Of a stretch of 8,391 nucleotides of DNA, positions 5,606 through 8,391 are shown piece by piece. Each line of letters opens with the position of its first letter. Positions within the stretch are counted from its first letter, which is position 1. The DNA comes from Dehalococcoidia bacterium (GTDB lineage: Bacteria; Chloroflexota; Dehalococcoidia; JACVQG01). Below the pieces are notes generated by a model. It was given only the letters and a program-made list of their open reading frames with translations. It had not been told where the DNA came from and searched no databases. The stretch lies in contig JACVQG010000035.1 of assembly GCA_015661045.1 (NCBI GenBank), positions 1-8,391 of the forward strand, written 5' to 3'. Made by a program: the position numbers and the translations under genes.

Positions 5606-5678
5606 GATGAATGTTACGATAGCAGGCAAGGAAATATTTTATGTGGGCAGGCATCCAGGAAAACGGGATGCCTTTTTT
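5606..5678 (+). ncRNA. Short leader transcript ending at an intrinsic terminator (attenuator or small RNA)
   Basis: A transcript from the promoter at 5571-5599 would meet an intrinsic terminator after about 70 nt, before any gene. No other plus-strand gene lies upstream to need that terminator. The leader holds GCAGGCA twice (5622-5628 and 5647-5653), the second copy running into the terminator stem. It fits no riboswitch class that I know. It may be a cis-acting attenuator for the SWIM gene or an independent small RNA. This is inferred from the order of the signals only. Confidence 0.4.
5649..5678 (+). terminator. Intrinsic terminator inside the SWIM gene leader
   Basis: AGGCATCC (5649-5656) pairs with GGATGCCT (5666-5673) around a 9-nt loop and runs straight into six T residues (5673-5678). 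The T-run is on the plus strand only, so it acts on plus-strand transcripts. Confidence 0.75.
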
Positions 5679-5767
5679 ATTTATTAATTTAAAGCAAATA
5701 CCATTTAGTGGCGTCTATCAAAAATAGCACAAGTAATAATAATATTTCGGTAGGAGGGATGATTACA

Positions 5768-6052
5768 ATGCAATCCAGCCTGATCGGAAAAATTGAGAAA
5801 GCCCGACGGTATGCCCAGGAACGGGACCGTGTCACCTTCTCCCACTTTACTGTAAACTTCCGTGGCGATCATGATGCATATATCGTTAATTACGACTCCG
5901 GACAATGGAGATGCACATGCAATTTCTTTTCCCAGTGGGGAATGTGCAGCCATACGATGGCCTTGGAACGGATTCTGGATACGATGCTACCCGGTGAATC
6001 GGTGATGCCAGTTCTTAACTCACCTGCTCAGGGCAAGCTAATACCGGAGTAA
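5768..6052 (+). CDS. Small SWIM zinc-finger protein
   Basis: The 94-residue protein is little more than a SWIM domain: CTC at 49-51 and CSH at 60-62 make CxC-x8-CxH, so Cys49, Cys51, Cys60 and His62 should bind one zinc. Ahead of it FTVNFRGDHDAYIVNYDSGQ (27-46) forms the usual strands. SWIM domains are DNA or protein interaction modules in plant transposase-like proteins, SWI2/SNF2 helicases and MEK kinases; stand-alone bacterial ones are unexplained. The start ATG 5768 has AGGAGG (5752-5757) ten bases upstream. ATG 5759 would touch the ribosome site, and GTG 5708 adds 20 non-conserved residues. The gene stands alone, with its own promoter and a terminator in its leader. No partner such as a helicase is nearby. 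Confidence 0.85.
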   Translation: MQSSLIGKIEKARRYAQERDRVTFSHFTVNFRGDHDAYIVNYDSGQWRCTCNFFSQWGMCSHTMALERILDTMLPGESVMPVLNSPAQGKLIPE

Positions 6053-6089
6053 AACCCTAACCCGGACAAGCCGGAACCAAGTCACAGGG

Positions 6090-6297
6090 TGTCATTCCTT
6101 CGAAAATACACTTTGTCTCGTCGCCCTTTAAGGGAGAGGGTGATAAACAAAGACTTTGTTAAAAATTCCCCTCTCTCTAAATCTCTCCCCATAGGGGCGA
6201 GAGGGTTATAAACTATTTTCGTGCTTCGTGGTGGCCTTGTAAAGGCCGTGAATGATTCCCGCCTCGTCCCGATAAATCGGGGCAAGCGGGAATGACA
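6090..6297. repeat. Repeat cluster of 208 bp with 9-bp terminal inverted repeats (MITE-like)
   Basis: TGTCATTCC (6090-6098) and GGAATGACA (6289-6297) are perfect inverted ends. Inside lie several hairpins: CCCTT-T-AAGGG (6124-6134), AACAAAG/CTTTGTT (6146-6160), CCCTCTC/GAGAGGG (6169-6175 and 6199-6205), and GGCCTT/AAGGCC (6233-6247). No convincing target-site duplication flanks it and no open frame makes sense. It separates the plus-strand SWIM gene from the minus-strand TIGR04076 gene and has no T-run typical of a terminator. Confidence 0.6.
6255..6293. repeat. Nested hairpin at the right end of the repeat cluster
   Basis: ATTCCCGC (6255-6262) pairs with GCGGGAAT (6286-6293), and inside it CCCGAT (6268-6273) pairs with ATCGGG (6276-6281). 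The inner CCCGATAAA is shared with the loop of the hairpin at 4498-4551. Confidence 0.65.
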
Positions 6298-6326
6298 AAA
6301 TATACTGTTTTTATGTTTTGTGCTTC

Positions 6327-6593
6327 CTACTCCGTACGCAATTGTATCCGGGTAACATTCACCAGGTCCGGGCAAGCAAACTCCAACACCGAACCTCCCC
6401 AATCATCGGGGAATTTTCCTCCAAACTGGAGCATTTGAATATACGGAAAGACATCATGGTAGAAGAACCCACACAGGCCATTGGGGGTATAGCAGCTTAA
6501 CTGGAATTTATCCCCTGCTTTATGGCCGCAGGCGCATTCCCCCTGTACCGAAAGAACAGTAGCTATTACTTTTTTACCTACTTCTGGGGGCAT
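6327..6593 (-). CDS. TIGR04076 family small cysteine-containing protein
   Basis: The 88-residue protein fits the TIGR04076 family of unknown function: a strand opening VIATVLSVQGECACGHKAGD (9-28), the GDKF turn at 27-30, a central segment with Cys41, the aromatic stretch DVFPYIQMLQFGG (47-59), and the ending CPDLVN (74-79). Five cysteines (20, 22, 34, 41, 74) suggest metal or redox chemistry, but no function is established. The start ATG 6591-6593 has AAGGAG six bases upstream at 6600-6605; an upstream ATG at 6623 lies within folC and adds only a lysine/glutamate-rich stretch. It overlaps the end of folC by 20 bp, so the two are likely translated in tandem. Confidence 0.85.
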   Translation of the reverse strand: MPPEVGKKVIATVLSVQGECACGHKAGDKFQLSCYTPNGLCGFFYHDVFPYIQMLQFGGKFPDDWGGSVLEFACPDLVNVTRIQLRTE

Positions 6594-7938
6594 TATTTTC
6601 TCCTTCTTTTCCTTCTGATTCAATTGCTTTAATAGCTTCGGCTACCACAAATAAGGACCCGGTAACGAGGATAAGGTCCGAGGGCTTTGCCAGCGTGCGG
6701 GCTCTGTTTAATGCGGCTGGTATATTCGGAGCTATCTCAACTCTCTGGCCTACTTTAGCAAACTCTTCAGCCAAACGGACTGCCGGAGTGGCGCGGGGAT
6801 GTTGAGATGCAGATACTATTACCAAAGGCGGGCCGGGTAGCAATTCCTTTACGATCCCCTGTATATTTTTATCTATTGAAGTGCCTATTATCACAAATAG
6901 CCGTTCGTAATCAAAATATTTAACTAATGCTTCTCTCAGTTTTTTAACGGAATATGGGTTATGCGCCCCATCTATTACGAGCCAGGGCTGACGCCCAACT
7001 ATCTGCAATCGCCCTGGCCAGGATACTCGGGCCAACCCTTGCTTTAAGTTCTCTTCCGTTACCTGCGCTCCCCGGTCTATTAATGCCTCGATTGCAGCTA
7101 CTGCCGTAGCAGCATTCTCTAATTGGTGTTCCCCTAGTAGCGGAATAAATAGTTCATATTCGGATTTTCGGCCTTTTATACAGACGGACTGGCCTACATG
7201 TGTAAACGATTCCTGCCTCCACGTAACATCTGTTCCCACACGAATCAAGTCAGCCTGATTATCCTTGCATGCCTGCGCTAACACATAATCTGTTTCCGGT
7301 TCCTGGGGCGCTGATACTACGGTAATATTATTTTTTATTATACCTGATTTCTCTTTGGCAATTTTCTCCAGTGTATGCCCCAGTATGTCCTCGTGGTCCA
7401 GGCTTATGGAGGTTACTACCGCTACTTCAGAATTTACCACGTTAGTCGCATCCAACCTACCGCCTAACCCTACCTCTATAACCTGGTATTCAACCCCTTT
7501 TTCGGCGAAGTAGGCAAAAGCCAGCGCCGTTAATAACTCAAAGGTGGTCAATGCGCCAAATTCCCATTGGGGTGAATTCATAAGAGAGGTTACAACAGGC
7601 TTTAATGCCTCTACCCCGGCAGCCAATTCAGACTCTGAAATAAGTTGCCCGTTTATTTGAATGCGCTCTCTTATTGTCAAAAGATGAGGTGATGTGAAAA
7701 GTCCAGTCCGGTACCCCGATGAACTCAATACGGAGGCGATCATCGCAGCCGTACTGCCTTTTCCTTTAGTACCGGTAATATGGACGGTCCTGGACTTTAG
7801 ATGGGGATTTCCCAGCTTTTCCAGCAAAACGCGCATCCGGCGGAGGTCATAGTTGGCCGGGGAATAAGTTACGGAGGGTAGTTTTTCGTAGTCTGTGAAT
7901 CCCAGAAGGTATTCCTGGGCTGCCTGGTAGTCCATCAT
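6574..7938 (-). CDS. folC: FolC, folylpolyglutamate synthase / dihydrofolate synthase
   Basis: This 454-residue Mur-ligase-type enzyme adds glutamate to dihydropteroate and to folates using ATP. Visible parts are the family P-loop GTKGKGST (56-63), the SPHL stretch at 83-86, EVGLGGRLDATN (155-166), the LDHEDILGHTLEKIAKEKSG segment (180-199) with Mg/ATP-site residues, GEHQLENAATA (269-279), WPGRLQI (307-313), and DGAHNP (323-328) at the start of the C-terminal domain, which ends with TGSLFVVAEA. Length is normal. The ATG at 7936-7938 overlaps the hisI stop by four bases (ATGA), so translation is probably coupled. Whether it does both activities cannot be read directly. It is the third pterin/folate gene in the window, with folK and the PTPS gene about 5 kb away. 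Confidence 0.95.
   Translation of the reverse strand: MMDYQAAQEYLLGFTDYEKLPSVTYSPANYDLRRMRVLLEKLGNPHLKSRTVHITGTKGKGSTAAMIASVLSSSGYRTGLFTSPHLLTIRERIQINGQLISESELAAGVEALKPVVTSLMNSPQWEFGALTTFELLTALAFAYFAEKGVEYQVIEVGLGGRLDATNVVNSEVAVVTSISLDHEDILGHTLEKIAKEKSGIIKNNITVVSAPQEPETDYVLAQACKDNQADLIRVGTDVTWRQESFTHVGQSVCIKGRKSEYELFIPLLGEHQLENAATAVAAIEALIDRGAQVTEENLKQGLARVSWPGRLQIVGRQPWLVIDGAHNPYSVKKLREALVKYFDYERLFVIIGTSIDKNIQGIVKELLPGPPLVIVSASQHPRATPAVRLAEEFAKVGQRVEIAPNIPAALNRARTLAKPSDLILVTGSLFVVAEAIKAIESEGKEGENNAPRSR
6600..6605 (-). promoter_or_regulatory. Ribosome binding site of the TIGR04076 gene, within folC
   Basis: AAGGAG on the minus strand, six bases before ATG 6593. It lies in the last codons of folC and settles the start of the downstream gene. 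Confidence 0.7.
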
Positions 7939-8261
7939 TTGCTGACTGGCCTGATCTCCTCGAAGAAGCAGGTGCGATTTCCTGTGTGGCAGACTGGCCC
8001 CTGAGGGTAAGCTTTTACCAGAATGGCATCGCTATCGCAATCTTTTGAGACAGAGGCTACCTTAAGGTAATTTCCTGAGGTTGCCCCTTTGTGCCACATC
8101 TCCTGGCGGCTGCGGGAATAAAACCAGACGTCGTCGCCAGCCAGAGTAAGTTTCAATGCCTCGTGGTTCATATATCCCAGCATAAGGACTTCGCCTGTGT
8201 TAGCATCCTGTATAATGGCAGGTATCAGTCCCTTTTCATCATATTTAAAATTATCGGTCAA
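7935..8261 (-). CDS. hisI: HisI, phosphoribosyl-AMP cyclohydrolase
   Basis: The 108-residue enzyme opens the purine ring of phosphoribosyl-AMP, the third step of histidine synthesis, in the cytoplasm. Visible marks are EVLMLGYMNHEAL (24-36), WFYSRSRQEMWHKGATSGN (46-64), the Mg-binding DCDSD (Asp74, Asp76, Asp78), and zinc ligands Cys75, Cys91 (in GPVCHTG) and Cys98 (in TCFF). It is the stand-alone form with no HisE pyrophosphohydrolase domain attached. The start is TTG 8259-8261, with AAAGGTGA just upstream. No other start fits the family N-terminus. Its stop overlaps the folC start. No other his gene is in the window; an upstream operon partner may lie past the right edge. Confidence 0.95.
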   Translation of the reverse strand: MTDNFKYDEKGLIPAIIQDANTGEVLMLGYMNHEALKLTLAGDDVWFYSRSRQEMWHKGATSGNYLKVASVSKDCDSDAILVKAYPQGPVCHTGNRTCFFEEIRPVSK

Positions 8262-8391
8262 GTTTCACCTTTCTAGATGTTTAAGGCCACGATATATCGG
8301 AGCCTAATCAACGGGCTAGTTTGAAACCACTCGTTCCAACATATTCTTAAATCCGTCGAGAAACCGAGAGATTCTATGGCTATGGCCCTAC
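8262..8391. other. Right-edge stretch with no recognised gene
   Basis: This covers the hisI leader and upstream DNA. On the minus strand one frame is open from the edge to a TAG near 8274, encoding about 38 residues that I do not recognise. It could be the end of another gene or chance. A short palindrome CGATATATCG lies at about 8290-8299. No convincing promoter for hisI was found. Confidence 0.3.

Noticed and set aside
5606..5678. Known riboswitch (preQ1, THF, fluoride, guanidine, c-di-GMP) in the SWIM leader
   Set aside because: I could not match the conserved core of any of these classes in the 70-nt leader.
6082..6402. Minus-strand open frame of 106 codons
   Set aside because: It is composed of the repeat cluster and overlaps the end of the TIGR04076 gene; the translation is repeat-derived.
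1..8391. CRISPR array, tRNA, rRNA or phage/defence module
   Set aside because: No regular direct repeats with spacers, no tRNA-like cloverleaf and no defence-type protein domains were seen.

Overview
The window looks like a piece of a bacterial chromosome, most likely from the Chloroflexota (Dehalococcoidia-like). This assignment is tentative. It rests on the remembered resemblance of the RecA protein to Dehalococcoides RecA and on gaps littered with short palindromic repeats; no phylogeny was possible. Thirteen protein genes are supported (one cut by the window edge). No rRNA, tRNA, CRISPR array, transposase or phage gene was seen.

Left part (1-2270). A heavy-metal-associated (HMA) domain gene on the minus strand, probably a copper ATPase or chaperone, diverges from csoR, the Cu(I)-sensing repressor. 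Both have a TTGACA-17-CATAAT promoter with CsoR-type palindromes at or just after the -10 box, so the gap reads as a two-sided copper switch. csoR is followed on the same strand by a tight set: folK (pterin pyrophosphokinase), a YpeA-like acetyltransferase and a QueD/PTPS-family gene. The last has a CExxHGH active site that may let it serve both queuosine and folate synthesis.

Middle (2271-5538, minus strand). A degenerate CTAAAT-type repeat separates queD from a convergent Trm112-like small zinc protein, which has its own strong promoter. Next come recX and recA in the usual recA-recX order, with recX apparently starting at a non-standard codon. Upstream lies a PflX-type radical SAM gene, separated from recA by a 14-bp-arm hairpin repeat.

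Right part (5539-8391). A plus-strand promoter is followed after about 70 nt by an intrinsic terminator and only then by a small SWIM zinc-finger gene, suggesting an attenuated leader or a small RNA. A repeat cluster of about 208 bp with 9-bp terminal inverted repeats follows. The minus-strand cluster hisI-folC-TIGR04076 is coupled by short overlaps. Folate genes therefore occur at both ends (folK, the PTPS gene, folC).

No clearly new multi-gene system was found. The observations most worth checking are the paired copper promoters, the dual-motif PTPS, the recX start, and the terminator inside the SWIM gene leader.
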